Source: Kribbella caucasensis
Lineage (GTDB): Bacteria > Actinomycetota > Actinomycetes > Propionibacteriales > Kribbellaceae
Assembly: GCF_004361855.1 (NCBI RefSeq)
Contig: NZ_SNWQ01000024.1
Span: 40,831-104,830, forward strand
Length of the DNA stretch: 64,000 nt
Direction: 5' to 3'
Shown: in pieces, positions 18,424-29,069 of the stretch
Layout: each line of letters starts with the position of its first letter
How positions within the stretch are numbered: position 1 is the stretch's first letter
Position numbers and translations under genes: made by a program
The notes under the pieces: generated by a model
The model's input: the letters and a program-made list of their open reading frames with translations, nothing else
Told to the model about the DNA's origin: nothing
Database searches by the model: none

Positions 18424-19368
18424 ATGGCCCGCACCGGTTCACGGCAGGCGGCGGGGAGGAAGCCACCTCCGGCGGCTGCCGCTCGGACGAACGAAGCCGA
18501 CCATGGTAGACGTTGGGCAGCGCCCGTGGTGTTCGTCGCCGTCCTCGCCGTCGTTCTCGCGGTGGCACTCCCGTTTCTGTTTGGCTCGGACGACAAAGCC
18601 GGTAGCCCGGCCGCGGGATCGGACCCGGGAGTGGCGCACGTTCATGGCCTCGGCGTCGACCCGAAGGATGGGACGCTGTACGCCGCGACGCACCATGGCG
18701 TGTTCCGGATCCCGGCTAGCGGGACGGCGACCCGGATCGCAGACCGATACCAGGACACGATGGGTTTCACGGTGGTCGGGCCACGCCACTTCCTCGGCAG
18801 CGGGCACCCCGACCTGCGCGAGGACAAGCCCAGCCGACTCGGGCTGATCGAGAGCACCGATGGTGGCGAGACCTGGCAGTCGCTGTCGCTGGAGGGGAGG
18901 GCCGACTTCCATGTGCTGGCAGCCGCTCACGGCCGGGTCTACGGGTTCGACGCGGCCAGCTCTCAGTTCATGGTCAGCACGGATCGGCGGTCCTGGGAGT
19001 CGCGCGGACTGACCCCGCTGGTCGACTTCGCCGTCAGCCCCACCGAGGCCGACACCATCCTGGCCACCCTCCAGGACGGGCTCGCCCGAAGCACTGACGG
19101 CGGCCGCTCGTTCGCCATCGTGACGGGAACACCGCCCCTGGTTTTCCTGGCCTGGCCGGCCGCCGACCTCGTGTATGGCGTCACCGTGACAGGGGCAGTG
19201 ATGGCCAGCAGCGACGGCGGAGCGACCTGGGAGCAGCGAGGCTCGCTCGACGGCCGCCCCGAAGCCCTCATCGCAGACGGCAGCCAAATCGTCCACGCAG
19301 CCACCGAGTCGGGCATCTACACCTCGACCGACGGCGGCCGGACCTTCCGGCTGCGCTACCGCGGTTGA
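18424..19368 (+). CDS. Membrane-anchored BNR/sialidase-like beta-propeller protein (F510_1955-type)
   Basis: 314 residues: a basic, alanine-rich N-terminus, one transmembrane anchor (about 36-58), then a beta-propeller with Asp-box-like units (STDGGETWQSLSL, STDGGRSFAIVTG, SSDGGATWEQRGS, STDGGRTFRLRY). It also has a VAHVHGLGVDPKDG opening and GHPD, features of a family often found beside copper genes. ATG at 18424 with GGAGGGG upstream; the longer frame from 18328 adds residues unlike a signal anchor. Lies between the blaI and merR-copZA modules. Activity unknown; the family is annotated as glycosyl-hydrolase-like without proof. Confidence 0.8.
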   Translation: MARTGSRQAAGRKPPPAAAARTNEADHGRRWAAPVVFVAVLAVVLAVALPFLFGSDDKAGSPAAGSDPGVAHVHGLGVDPKDGTLYAATHHGVFRIPASGTATRIADRYQDTMGFTVVGPRHFLGSGHPDLREDKPSRLGLIESTDGGETWQSLSLEGRADFHVLAAAHGRVYGFDAASSQFMVSTDRRSWESRGLTPLVDFAVSPTEADTILATLQDGLARSTDGGRSFAIVTGTPPLVFLAWPAADLVYGVTVTGAVMASSDGGATWEQRGSLDGRPEALIADGSQIVHAATESGIYTSTDGGRTFRLRYRG

Positions 19369-19428
19369 TCCCGCCGCCGCAGGCCCCACCCGATTGGCCA
19401 TAAGGCCGCGGACGGCGGCAGGTCGGCC

Positions 19429-19839
19429 TCAGGCGTTGTCCGGTTCGCTTTCGAGGATCCAGCAGACGGTCGAGCTGTCGTGGTCGGTGTCGTTGTCCTG
19501 CTCGGCGTGGGCGAGCAGTGCCTCGAGGTGGGTCTCGAGGGTGATCAGCTCGGCGATCTGCGCCCGGACCTGGTCCAGCCGCTGGCCGAGTACGCCGCGG
19601 ACGTGACCGCAGGGCGCTTCGCCGCGGTCGTGGATGGCCAACACCTGGCGGATGTCGCGCAGCGAGAGGCCGGCGGCCTGGGCGCGGCGGATGAAGTGGA
19701 GCCGCTCGATGAACTCTGTGCTGTAGTCGCGGTATCCGCTGGGCCTGCGGGTGGGCTCTGGCATCAGGCCGGACTGCTCGTAGAAGCGAATGGTCTTGGC
19801 GGTCGTGCCGGTGTGCGCGGCCAGTTCACCGATCTTCAT
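19429..19839 (-). CDS. MerR-family metal-responsive regulator (CueR/copper type)
   Basis: 136 residues. N-terminal MerR helix-turn-helix (MKIGELAAHTGTTAKTIRFYEQSGLM), a long dimerisation helix (about 80-112) and two metal-type cysteines, C in EAPCGH and C in STVCWILE. GGGAGG upstream of the ATG. Divergent from copZ-copA, with the operator between them, so it most likely activates copZA when copper(I) binds; silver or mercury sensing is not excluded, since the cysteine spacing is not exactly that of E. coli CueR. Confidence 0.87.
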   Translation of the reverse strand: MKIGELAAHTGTTAKTIRFYEQSGLMPEPTRRPSGYRDYSTEFIERLHFIRRAQAAGLSLRDIRQVLAIHDRGEAPCGHVRGVLGQRLDQVRAQIAELITLETHLEALLAHAEQDNDTDHDSSTVCWILESEPDNA

Positions 19840-19849
19840 GACGCCTCCC

Positions 19850-19881
19850 TTGACTTTCCAGCGTACTGGAAGGTTGACACT
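19850..19881 (+). promoter_or_regulatory. CueR/MerR-type promoter-operator of copZ-copA
   Basis: A TTGACT -35 element at 19850-19855 overlaps a dyad: TTCCAG-CGTA-CTGGAA at 19856-19871, extended to 9-bp arms with one mismatch over 19853-19874. A GACACT-like -10 at 19876-19881 gives a 20-base spacer, the over-long spacing that MerR-family activators correct. The dyad closely matches the known CCTTCCA...TGGAAGG type of copper MerR operators. Confidence 0.75.
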
Positions 19882-19931
19882 GGTGCCAGAAGCCCGCGAC
19901 CTGGCGCGGGGACACTGGGCGGAGGAGCACC

Positions 19932-20152
19932 ATGAGCCAGACCACCTACATCGTCACCGGGATGACCTGCGGCCACTGTGTCGACGCGGTCAGCGGCTCG
20001 CTGCGAGCACTCGCCGGAGTCCGCCAGGTCGACGTCGACCTGGCCACCGGCCGAGTCACGGTGACCAGCGACGACGCACTGCCGACCGACGAGGTGCGAG
20101 CCGCCGTCACCGAGGCTGGCTACGAGCTGGCCACAGACAACGGGGGCCGATC

Positions 20153-20156
<4 letters not shown>
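19932..20156 (+). CDS. copZ: Copper chaperone (HMA domain)
   Basis: 74 residues forming one heavy-metal-associated domain with the copper(I) site GMTCGHC near residue 10. GGAGGAG lies just upstream of the ATG. It delivers copper to the P-type ATPase encoded next; its stop codon overlaps the ATPase's TTG start. Controlled by the MerR-type operator at 19850-19881. Confidence 0.93.
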
Positions 20157-22465
<2,309 letters not shown>

Positions 22466-22809
22466 CCGAGCGCCATCGGAGCTGACTGAATTGGTCTTGA
22501 CTCGCTCCCGAACCAGGGCGACCGTGAGGTGATCAGGGGATTGCGGCCGTTGCGATACCTGGGGCGTCTTGACGGCCGCCGAGGGGGCGATCGCATGGCC
22601 GCCGCGCCAAGATCTGTTGTGCTGAGACCTGCTGGTGGTGACGCGGTCTGGGTGCTGACGGACGTTGCCGGCGGCGAAACGGGCATCCTGGTGTGATCGC
22701 TCCTGAAGCGACGGTGTTCCGTATCTCCTCGTCCGAGCCGGCGATGCGCCTTTCTCCGGCCCCCCGAATGATCGATGGACCAACCGGCTTCACAGGGAGG
22801 GGAAGTGTC
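22466..22809 (+). other. Intergenic region, no supported gene
   Basis: 344 bases between copA and the next rightward operon. A 33-codon frame begins at an ATG at 22594 and ends at 22695 but lacks a ribosome binding site. The only clear signal is the GGGAGGGG ribosome binding site before the ATG at 22810. Confidence 0.4.
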
Positions 22810-23058
22810 ATGAACAACGCCACGCGTCGAGGATTCCTGGCGATGGCAGGCGCAGGCGCTGCGATTGCGGCGACACCTGGAGCGGTCGCCCAGCCGGTGG
22901 CTCGCGCGCACGCCTCGAGCGGGCCGCTGGTGGCCTACGCGAGGGACGTCAGTAGCTCTGAGCTGTCCATCATGGTGGGCGAACAAGAGGTCGTGGTCCA
23001 CGACCCCGACCTGGTCGCCAGGCTCGTCCAAGCGGCCCGCCCGGCCGGCCGCGACTGA
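22810..23058 (+). CDS. Small Tat-exported protein upstream of DUF4331 gene
   Basis: 82 residues: a twin-arginine-like signal (TRRGFLAMAGAGAAIAATPG) ending near residue 36, and a mature part of about 45 residues (LVAYARDVSSSELSIMVGEQ, then VVVHDPDLVARLVQAARPAG). Strong ribosome binding site GGGAGGGG. Twelve bases separate it from the DUF4331 gene, so the two are one operon. Function unknown; the mature part is too short for an enzyme and may be a partner of the DUF4331 protein. Confidence 0.75.
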   Translation: MNNATRRGFLAMAGAGAAIAATPGAVAQPVARAHASSGPLVAYARDVSSSELSIMVGEQEVVVHDPDLVARLVQAARPAGRD

Positions 23059-23070
23059 TGGGGGCATGTC

Positions 23071-24456
23071 ATGTCATCGCATCGCGAGGCTCCCGAGATC
23101 TCGAAGGACCCGGTGGCCGACAATACCGACGTCTACGCGTTCGTCAGTCCGGACCGGCCCGACTCCGTCACCCTGATCGCGAACTTCATCCCGTTCCAGT
23201 CGCCGCAGGGTGGCCCGAACTTCTACGAGTTCGGTGACGACGTCCTGTACGGGATCCACATCTCGAACCGTGGTGACGCACGCGCGGACATCAGCTACCT
23301 ATTCAGGTTCACGACCAAGATCCGTAACAACAACACGTTCCTCTATAACACCGGCCCGATCGGCGCATTGGACGACCCGAACTGGAACCGCCCGCAGTTC
23401 TACTCGGTCACGAAGGTGACCCGCGGCTACGAGAACGAGCCGCAGGTGCTGGCGAGATCGCTGCCCTGCCCACCGGTCAACATCGGGCCGCGCAGCACGA
23501 ACGACTACGCGCGCTTCACCGCGCTGGCCACGCACCACCTGACCGGCGGCCGGAAGGTGTTCGCCGGGCAACGGGCCGAGGGGTTCTTCGTCGACCTCGG
23601 CAGCATCTTCGACCTCGGCACGCTCCGGCCGTTCCAGCACCTCCACCTGATCCCATCCGCGGCCGCCGTCGGCGTGAACGGCACCCAGGGCCTCAACGTC
23701 CACACCATCGCCATCCAGGTACCCCGCCGCGAGCTGACCCGGGACGGGACGACCCCGACCGATCCGCTGAACCCGAAGTCCGTCGTAGGGGTGTGGGCCA
23801 CGGCCAGCCGCCGCAAGTCCCGCATCTACGACACTTCGACCGGCCGGACCACCGGGCACGGCCCGTTCAACCAGGTCTCGCGACTGGGGAACCCGCTGTT
23901 CAACGAGGTGATCGTGCCGATGGCGGCCAAGGACCGCTGGAACGCGCTGCCGCCATCCAAGGACAGCGAGTTCGCCAAGTACGTGTCCAGGCCCGAGCTG
24001 GCCGGATTGCTGCCGGTGCTCTACCCCGGGGTGTTCCCAAACCTGGCCGCCTACACCAAGCCACGAGCCGACCTGACCGCGATCTTGCTGACCGGCATCC
24101 CACCCGGTGTGGCGCCCGGGTTCCAGAACTCCACCGGGTCCGTCCTCGCCGACCTGCTGCGGCTCAACCTCGCCGTACCGCCGGCGACGTCGCCGAACCC
24201 GCTCGGCCTGGTTGGCGGCGACGCGGCCGGATTCCCCAACGGCAGAAGGGTCTTCGACGACGTCGTCACAGTAGAGCTACGAGCCATCGCCGGCGCCACC
24301 ATCCCGCTGGTCGACCCGTCCTTCACACCGGACGGCGCCGCGGCCGCGATCAAGGACGGCACCTCGAACACCAACGCGCCGTACCTGACCACGTTCCCGT
24401 ACCTGGGTACGCCGGCAGGCGGATACCAGACCAAGCCCGGCATCCCGGCCACATGA
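23071..24456 (+). CDS. DUF4331 family protein
   Basis: 461 residues starting MSSHREAPEISKDPVADNTD, the diagnostic opening of DUF4331, followed by DVYAFVSPDRPDSVTLIANF and a beta-rich body ending with LTTFPYLGTPAGGYQ. There is no signal peptide of its own, although family members are often exported; the preceding gene has a Tat signal. Ends with ATGA overlapping the next gene. Biochemical role unknown. Confidence 0.88.
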   Translation: MSSHREAPEISKDPVADNTDVYAFVSPDRPDSVTLIANFIPFQSPQGGPNFYEFGDDVLYGIHISNRGDARADISYLFRFTTKIRNNNTFLYNTGPIGALDDPNWNRPQFYSVTKVTRGYENEPQVLARSLPCPPVNIGPRSTNDYARFTALATHHLTGGRKVFAGQRAEGFFVDLGSIFDLGTLRPFQHLHLIPSAAAVGVNGTQGLNVHTIAIQVPRRELTRDGTTPTDPLNPKSVVGVWATASRRKSRIYDTSTGRTTGHGPFNQVSRLGNPLFNEVIVPMAAKDRWNALPPSKDSEFAKYVSRPELAGLLPVLYPGVFPNLAAYTKPRADLTAILLTGIPPGVAPGFQNSTGSVLADLLRLNLAVPPATSPNPLGLVGGDAAGFPNGRRVFDDVVTVELRAIAGATIPLVDPSFTPDGAAAAIKDGTSNTNAPYLTTFPYLGTPAGGYQTKPGIPAT

Positions 24457-24779
24457 TGTCCAGCCAGGAGAACCCGTACGCCGGTCAGGGCGCCGTGCTG
24501 CTCGACATCGGCGGCGGTGTCGGCGCACTGGTCGTGACCATGCCGGCCTCCCTAGCCGGGGCGGAGATCGAGGCCCGGCACGTGCCCGATCACGGCGGCC
24601 ACCTATCGCATGTCGAAGTGCTGCGGCGGCCCTCGCCGGCCGGTGCGGTCTGCTCGGCGGTCTTCGGCGAACTCGAGGCCGGGACCTACGAGTTGTACCA
24701 GCGCCCGGCCGGCCCCGTCCGCGTCCGGGCAACCGTTACCGGCGGCCGGGTGACCCAAACCACCTGGCCCAACACCTGA
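24453..24779 (+). CDS. Small conserved protein of unknown function in the DUF4331 operon
   Basis: 108 residues, overlapping the DUF4331 stop as ATGA (a second ATG follows at 24456). The sequence ENPYAGQGAVLLDIGGGVGALVV, then HVEVLRR, then AVFGELEAGTYELYQRP, describes a compact beta-sandwich of a kind common in actinomycetes and usually left without a function. There is no export signal or catalytic motif. Coupling to DUF4331 suggests a shared task. Confidence 0.75.
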   Translation: MMSSQENPYAGQGAVLLDIGGGVGALVVTMPASLAGAEIEARHVPDHGGHLSHVEVLRRPSPAGAVCSAVFGELEAGTYELYQRPAGPVRVRATVTGGRVTQTTWPNT

Positions 24780-25141
24780 CACCGCCACCATCCAGCTCAT
24801 TTCCAAATCGCCTTGTCGAGGCCTGAAGCACGCTGGATTGCCCAGTTTGCGAAAGATCGCATCGGTCTGGCCTTCGCCGAGCCTTGACATCGCAGGGAGG
24901 CGTGCGGATCGTCGGTAGAGGTCGTGGTCTGAGCGAGTCCGCTAGGTTCCGCCGATGCCTCTCGCGCGGGGTGGACGCCAGCCGCTGACCGACCACGGGG
25001 AGAGAACCAGAGTGAATCGGCCCATCAGCCGATCACTACAGGGGGCGGAGTGCCGGCGGTTCCGGCGATCCTGCTGCGGCGTCCCGCCCTCACCGGCAGT
25101 GGCGGCAACGCCACTGCGCGTCTCTTGAGAGGAGTTCGGAC
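24780..25141 (+). other. Intergenic region with a 5'-leader hairpin
   Basis: 362 bases with no gene I can support. A perfect 8-bp stem with a GCAA tetraloop lies at 25097-25116 (CAGTGGCG-GCAA-CGCCACTG), 25 bases before the ATG of the next gene; such a leader hairpin could stabilise the mRNA or tune translation. A TTGACA at 24884-24889 is a possible -35 element without a good -10. Confidence 0.5.
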
Positions 25142-26524
25142 ATGAGACGGCGATGGCGTCTCCTGTCGATCGGGATGGCGGTCGCGGGCTTGCTGCTCGT
25201 CCCGATCACGGCGGGCGCACACGATCCGGACGATCACGGCACCCACCCGCCTACCGGCGGTGGTGCTCCGGATCTGCACAGCGACAACATGACGCTGCTG
25301 AAGAACCTGCCCAAGGTGGGCACGGCGACCCAGTCGGATCTGGCGTTCGAGGGCCGGTACGCCTACGCGGGGTCCTTCTCGGGCTTCCGCATCATCGACA
25401 TCTCGAATCCGGCGAGCGCACAGCAGGTCACGTTCTTCCCCTGTAACGGCGGTCAGGGCGATGTGTCCATTTACAACGGCCTGCTGTTCTCGTCCGTCGA
25501 CACACCGCAGACCAAGTCCAGCTGTGACAGCGCCAACACCACGGCGGCGAACCCCGCCGCCTGGGAAGGCGTGCGGATCTTCGACGTACGGGATCCGAGC
25601 AACGTCAAGCACCTCGCGTCGGTACGCACCGACTGCGGCTCGCACACCAACACGCTCGCACCGGCGGGCACCGGCAGCCTGTTCGTCTACGTGTCATCGT
25701 TCGGGCTGACGGCGACGTCGATCGGACCGCACTGCCAGGCGGACCACGGCAAGATCTCGGTGATCCACGTCCCGCTGCGGAACCCGGAGAAGGCAAAGGT
25801 CGTGGCGACGCCGGCGACGACTGACGTGCCCGTGTTCGACGCGTCCCGGTTGGAGCTCGACGATCTCGTGCCGCCGGGCTTCCTGCTGGACACGACGGGT
25901 TGCCACGACATAACGGTGCTGAAACCGCTCGAGCTTGCGGCGGCAGCGTGTCTCAGCGTCGGCCAGATCTGGGACATCAGCGACCGCACCGCTCCGAAGG
26001 TGCTGCACACGCTGTCCACTGAGGAGGTCCGGGCCTGGCACTCGGCGCAATTCACCTGGGACGGCGAACGCGTCGTCTTCGGAGACGAGGCGGGCGGCGG
26101 CTCTCTGCCGCGGTGCCGCGCGCAGGACCCACCGACGACCGGTGCCGTCTGGATCTACGACGTCACCTCGGGCGCGGAGCTCGGGCACTACAAGCTGCCA
26201 CGCGCCGAGACCGGCATCTGCACGATGCACAACTTCAACTTGGTGCCAGGGGTGAGCCGGGACATCCTCGTCTCGGCCGCCTACACGGCCGGTACGACGG
26301 TGGCGGACCTGACCGACCCGGCCAACCCCGTCGAGATCGGCTTCTACCGGGCCGGTGACCCGATCGCCGCGGATACCTGGTCGTCGTACTGGCACAACGG
26401 GTTCATCTACGGGAACGACATCACTCGTGGTTTCGATGTGTTCTCCCTCAACCATCCGGCGGTGGCCGGCGCGGCGAACCTAGGCCGCGACAACCCCCAG
26501 ACCCAGGAAGTCCTCTTCCGATGA
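25142..26524 (+). CDS. Secreted LVIVD-repeat beta-propeller protein (first of tandem pair)
   Basis: 460 residues: signal peptide at 1-26 ending in AGA, then HDPDDHGTHPP. LVIVD-type blades include YAGSFSGFRIIDISNP, WEGVRIFDVRDPSNVKHL and TTVADLTDPANPVEIG. Six or more cysteines in the mature part suggest disulfides. AGAGGAG upstream of the ATG. Clearly a paralogue of the next gene: both share CNG-x-QGD, AAWEGV/AGWEGV, CGSHT and a final NPQTQE. Extracellular; ligand unknown. Confidence 0.87.
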   Translation: MRRRWRLLSIGMAVAGLLLVPITAGAHDPDDHGTHPPTGGGAPDLHSDNMTLLKNLPKVGTATQSDLAFEGRYAYAGSFSGFRIIDISNPASAQQVTFFPCNGGQGDVSIYNGLLFSSVDTPQTKSSCDSANTTAANPAAWEGVRIFDVRDPSNVKHLASVRTDCGSHTNTLAPAGTGSLFVYVSSFGLTATSIGPHCQADHGKISVIHVPLRNPEKAKVVATPATTDVPVFDASRLELDDLVPPGFLLDTTGCHDITVLKPLELAAAACLSVGQIWDISDRTAPKVLHTLSTEEVRAWHSAQFTWDGERVVFGDEAGGGSLPRCRAQDPPTTGAVWIYDVTSGAELGHYKLPRAETGICTMHNFNLVPGVSRDILVSAAYTAGTTVADLTDPANPVEIGFYRAGDPIAADTWSSYWHNGFIYGNDITRGFDVFSLNHPAVAGAANLGRDNPQTQEVLFR

Positions 26525-26531
26525 TGACCTG

Positions 26532-26561
26532 CGGCCGGCCCTCTATCGCTGGGGCCGGCCG
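26532..26561. terminator. Hairpin between tandem LVIVD genes
   Basis: Perfect 10-bp stem CGGCCGGCCC / GGGCCGGCCG with a 10-base loop, 8 bases past the first LVIVD gene. It probably ends that transcript, so the second copy may have its own promoter or depend on read-through. Confidence 0.75.
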
Positions 26562-26606
26562 TCCTGGTCCGTGCCTGACACATCCGACAAGACTTGGAGG
26601 CAATCC

Positions 26607-27986
26607 ATGTCACGGCACATCCGTCTTGTCCTCGGCGCGATCCTGAGCGCCGGGCTGTTGATCGTCCCGGCGACGGCGCTCGCCGACCACGGGACCAACC
26701 CGCACACACCGAACATGCATGCCTTGGGCCACAGTCCACACCCGGCGACATTCCTGGGGGAGCCGGATGGCGTGCGCCACATCAGCTCTGACATCGCCTT
26801 CCGCGGGAGGCTGGCGTTCCACGGCAACTACGACGGCTTCCGGGTGATCGACATCGCCGACCCGGACAATCCACAGGAGATCCTGCACCAGCGGTGCAAC
26901 GGCGACCAGGGAGACATCTTCGTCTCCGGCGACATCCTGGTCCGGTCGTGGAACTCCAAGAAGACAATGCCCCGCCTCTGCGACGGCCAGACCGTCCCGG
27001 CCGGATGGGAAGGCGTCCACGTCTTCGACATCAGCAACCTCGCGGACCCCGCGCTCGTCGCCTCCGTCTCGCTTCCCTGTGGCTCGCACACCCTGACGGG
27101 TGCCGGGGTCTCACAGGGACGCCTGATCATCTACAGCAACAACTCGAGCAGCGCGGGCTGTGTCGACGGCACGCGCGCACTCGATGACCCGGTCGGTGAC
27201 TTCATGGACGTCATCGCGGTTCCGGTGAACGACCCGGCCGCCGCGTCCCTGATCCACCGCGAACCGCTGGCCGGACCGACGACGGACGTCCGCACCGGAT
27301 GCCACGACGCCGGCGCCATCCTTGGCTCGGTCAACAAGGTGGTCTGTGCGAGCGCCGACACGATCAACGTGTTCGACATCGGCGCAAACAGCACGCCCGG
27401 CGGCAGCCCCGAGGATCCGGTGCTCCTGTTCACGATCACCGAGCCAGGTGTCGGGCAGGCCGGTACCAACGGTCGCTGGCACTCCAGCGTCTTCACATGG
27501 GACGGCAAAGTGATCGCCGCCGGTTGGGAACCCGGTGGTGGCGCGGACACTGAGTGCCAGACCGCCGACCCCGCGGTGGACAAGAGCATGTTCTTCTACG
27601 ACGCCACCACTGGCGCCAAGCTCGGCCAGTGGACGCTGCCGCGGGGCCAGGACGGCGTCGGCGAGAACTGCACGATCCACAACTACAACATCGTGCCGCT
27701 GCGCAGCGGCCGCTACGTCGCAGTCGGTGGCCACTACCAGGCCGGAACCTGGGTCACCGAATTCACCGATCCGGCCAACCCGGTCACCGTGGGCTGGTCC
27801 GATCCGCCCGTCATCGCTCCACCAGACCTGGGCGGAGCGTGGTCGTCGTACTGGTACAACAACTTCATCTACGAGTCGAGCATCACGGAGGGCTTGAACG
27901 TCTTCCGGCTGAGCGACAGCACGACCGGTGGCGCCCTGCGCCTCGGCCATCTCAACCCACAAACCCAGGAGTTCTCACTTCCGTGA
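26607..27986 (+). CDS. Secreted LVIVD-repeat beta-propeller protein (second of tandem pair)
   Basis: 459 residues: signal peptide at 1-27 (IRLVLGAILSAGLLIVPATALA), mature start DHGTNPHTP. Blades such as FHGNYDGFRVIDIADPDNP and WEGVHVFDISNLADPALV. Same length and architecture as the gene before it, with shared CGSHT and NPQTQE elements, so it arose by tandem duplication and then diverged strongly. ATG at 26607 follows TTGGAGG; the frame opens at 26571 but that would lie before the signal peptide. Histidine-rich N-termini in both copies might bind metal (speculative). Confidence 0.86.
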   Translation: MSRHIRLVLGAILSAGLLIVPATALADHGTNPHTPNMHALGHSPHPATFLGEPDGVRHISSDIAFRGRLAFHGNYDGFRVIDIADPDNPQEILHQRCNGDQGDIFVSGDILVRSWNSKKTMPRLCDGQTVPAGWEGVHVFDISNLADPALVASVSLPCGSHTLTGAGVSQGRLIIYSNNSSSAGCVDGTRALDDPVGDFMDVIAVPVNDPAAASLIHREPLAGPTTDVRTGCHDAGAILGSVNKVVCASADTINVFDIGANSTPGGSPEDPVLLFTITEPGVGQAGTNGRWHSSVFTWDGKVIAAGWEPGGGADTECQTADPAVDKSMFFYDATTGAKLGQWTLPRGQDGVGENCTIHNYNIVPLRSGRYVAVGGHYQAGTWVTEFTDPANPVTVGWSDPPVIAPPDLGGAWSSYWYNNFIYESSITEGLNVFRLSDSTTGGALRLGHLNPQTQEFSLP

Positions 27987-27998
27987 CCCGCTCCCCGG

Positions 27999-28026
27999 CC
28001 GGGCCCGCCTCAGCGCGCGGGCCCGG
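27999..28026. terminator. Hairpin between convergent genes
   Basis: Perfect 9-bp stem CCGGGCCCG / CGGGCCCGG with a 10-base loop, 12 bases after the second LVIVD gene and 18 bases from the end of the convergent gene at 28044; likely bidirectional. Confidence 0.75.
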
Positions 28027-28043
28027 TCGGATTACCGCCGGGG

Positions 28044-28856
28044 CTACCTACCGCGTAGCTGGACGATGCGCTCCTCGAAGTCGATCCCACACTCGAACGG
28101 CCCGCAGGCGAACGCGAACGTGACGCTCGCCGCCTTGCCACCGGCGAACTTGCCGTTGTCCGGCAGCACCTCGACACTCCACAGCCGCGGGGTGCCGTCG
28201 CACAGGATGTCGGAGAAGCCGATGCCGCGCACGGTGAACCGCCCAACCTGCTGCGACAGCGTGGTCTCCACTGCCGTGAAGTCCGGCTCACCGGTGCAGA
28301 TCGCAGACCCGCTCACCGTCGCCGTGCCCGTCCTGCTGTTGAACTGCGCAAACCGGTTCACGGTGATGTCCACCGTTGGCGGCGGCGGGATCACGCCGAT
28401 CGTGAGATTGAGCGTTCCACCGTTACCGCCACCGTCGAGCTGGTCGTCAAACACCAGCACCGTGTACGTCGTACCAGCGGTCGCCATCCACGCGACTGCT
28501 CCAGGTCCACAGGCCACCAAGCTCCAATTACCCGGGCTGCCGGTCGCCACGATCGCGCCGGCCGAGTACGTCGACGAAGACACGTCGACCGCGATGCCGT
28601 CGTCTGCGCCGGGGGTGAACTCGTACCAGACACTGGCATCGTTCGCGGGTGCTCCACAATTCGCGTTGATGTCGGTGTCGTCGCTGTCGGTGGTCGCCTC
28701 GGTGGTGTCGAGGCTGTCGGTGAACGGGACGGCCCCGACCACCGTGCGGCCGCCGTACGTGTCGTTGCCCGGCGCCGCCGCGAGCGCTGTGCCCGCGGAC
28801 GTGATCAGGGTGCCGAGCACGAGCGCGGACAGAACCGCGCTTCGAAGGTGTCTCAT
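28044..28856 (-). CDS. Secreted protein with C-terminal DUF6299-like domain
   Basis: 270 residues: signal peptide at 1-28, then APGNDTYGGRTVVG. An N-terminal beta domain (about 30-150) has an acidic TTEATTDSDDTDIN stretch and a WYEFTPGADD motif of the kind seen in pre-peptidase-like domains. The C-terminal domain (about 155-270) has ITVNRFAQFNSRTGTATVSG and two later pairs of cysteines and resembles DUF6299. ATG at 28856 with AGGAG 8 bases upstream; the frame continues to 29030 but that part is not protein-like. Function unknown. Confidence 0.78.
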   Translation of the reverse strand: MRHLRSAVLSALVLGTLITSAGTALAAAPGNDTYGGRTVVGAVPFTDSLDTTEATTDSDDTDINANCGAPANDASVWYEFTPGADDGIAVDVSSSTYSAGAIVATGSPGNWSLVACGPGAVAWMATAGTTYTVLVFDDQLDGGGNGGTLNLTIGVIPPPPTVDITVNRFAQFNSRTGTATVSGSAICTGEPDFTAVETTLSQQVGRFTVRGIGFSDILCDGTPRLWSVEVLPDNGKFAGGKAASVTFAFACGPFECGIDFEERIVQLRGR

Positions 28857-29069
28857 CTTGCCGCTCCTGCTGGGTGCTCGCGGGCGCAAGCCTGCGCCCG
28901 CAACTGGACGCTGTTCCCGACGGCCGTCGCCCGGCAGGCCCGTGATCCCTCCCCCGGCCCAGAGCGGCGCCGGCATCCTCACCCGGCAGGTCATCCGCCC
29001 ACCGGGGCGCCCCTCGCATAATTGACGCACCTCCGAGGCGATTTGTTCGGGCCGGTGGAGCCTGGCCGG

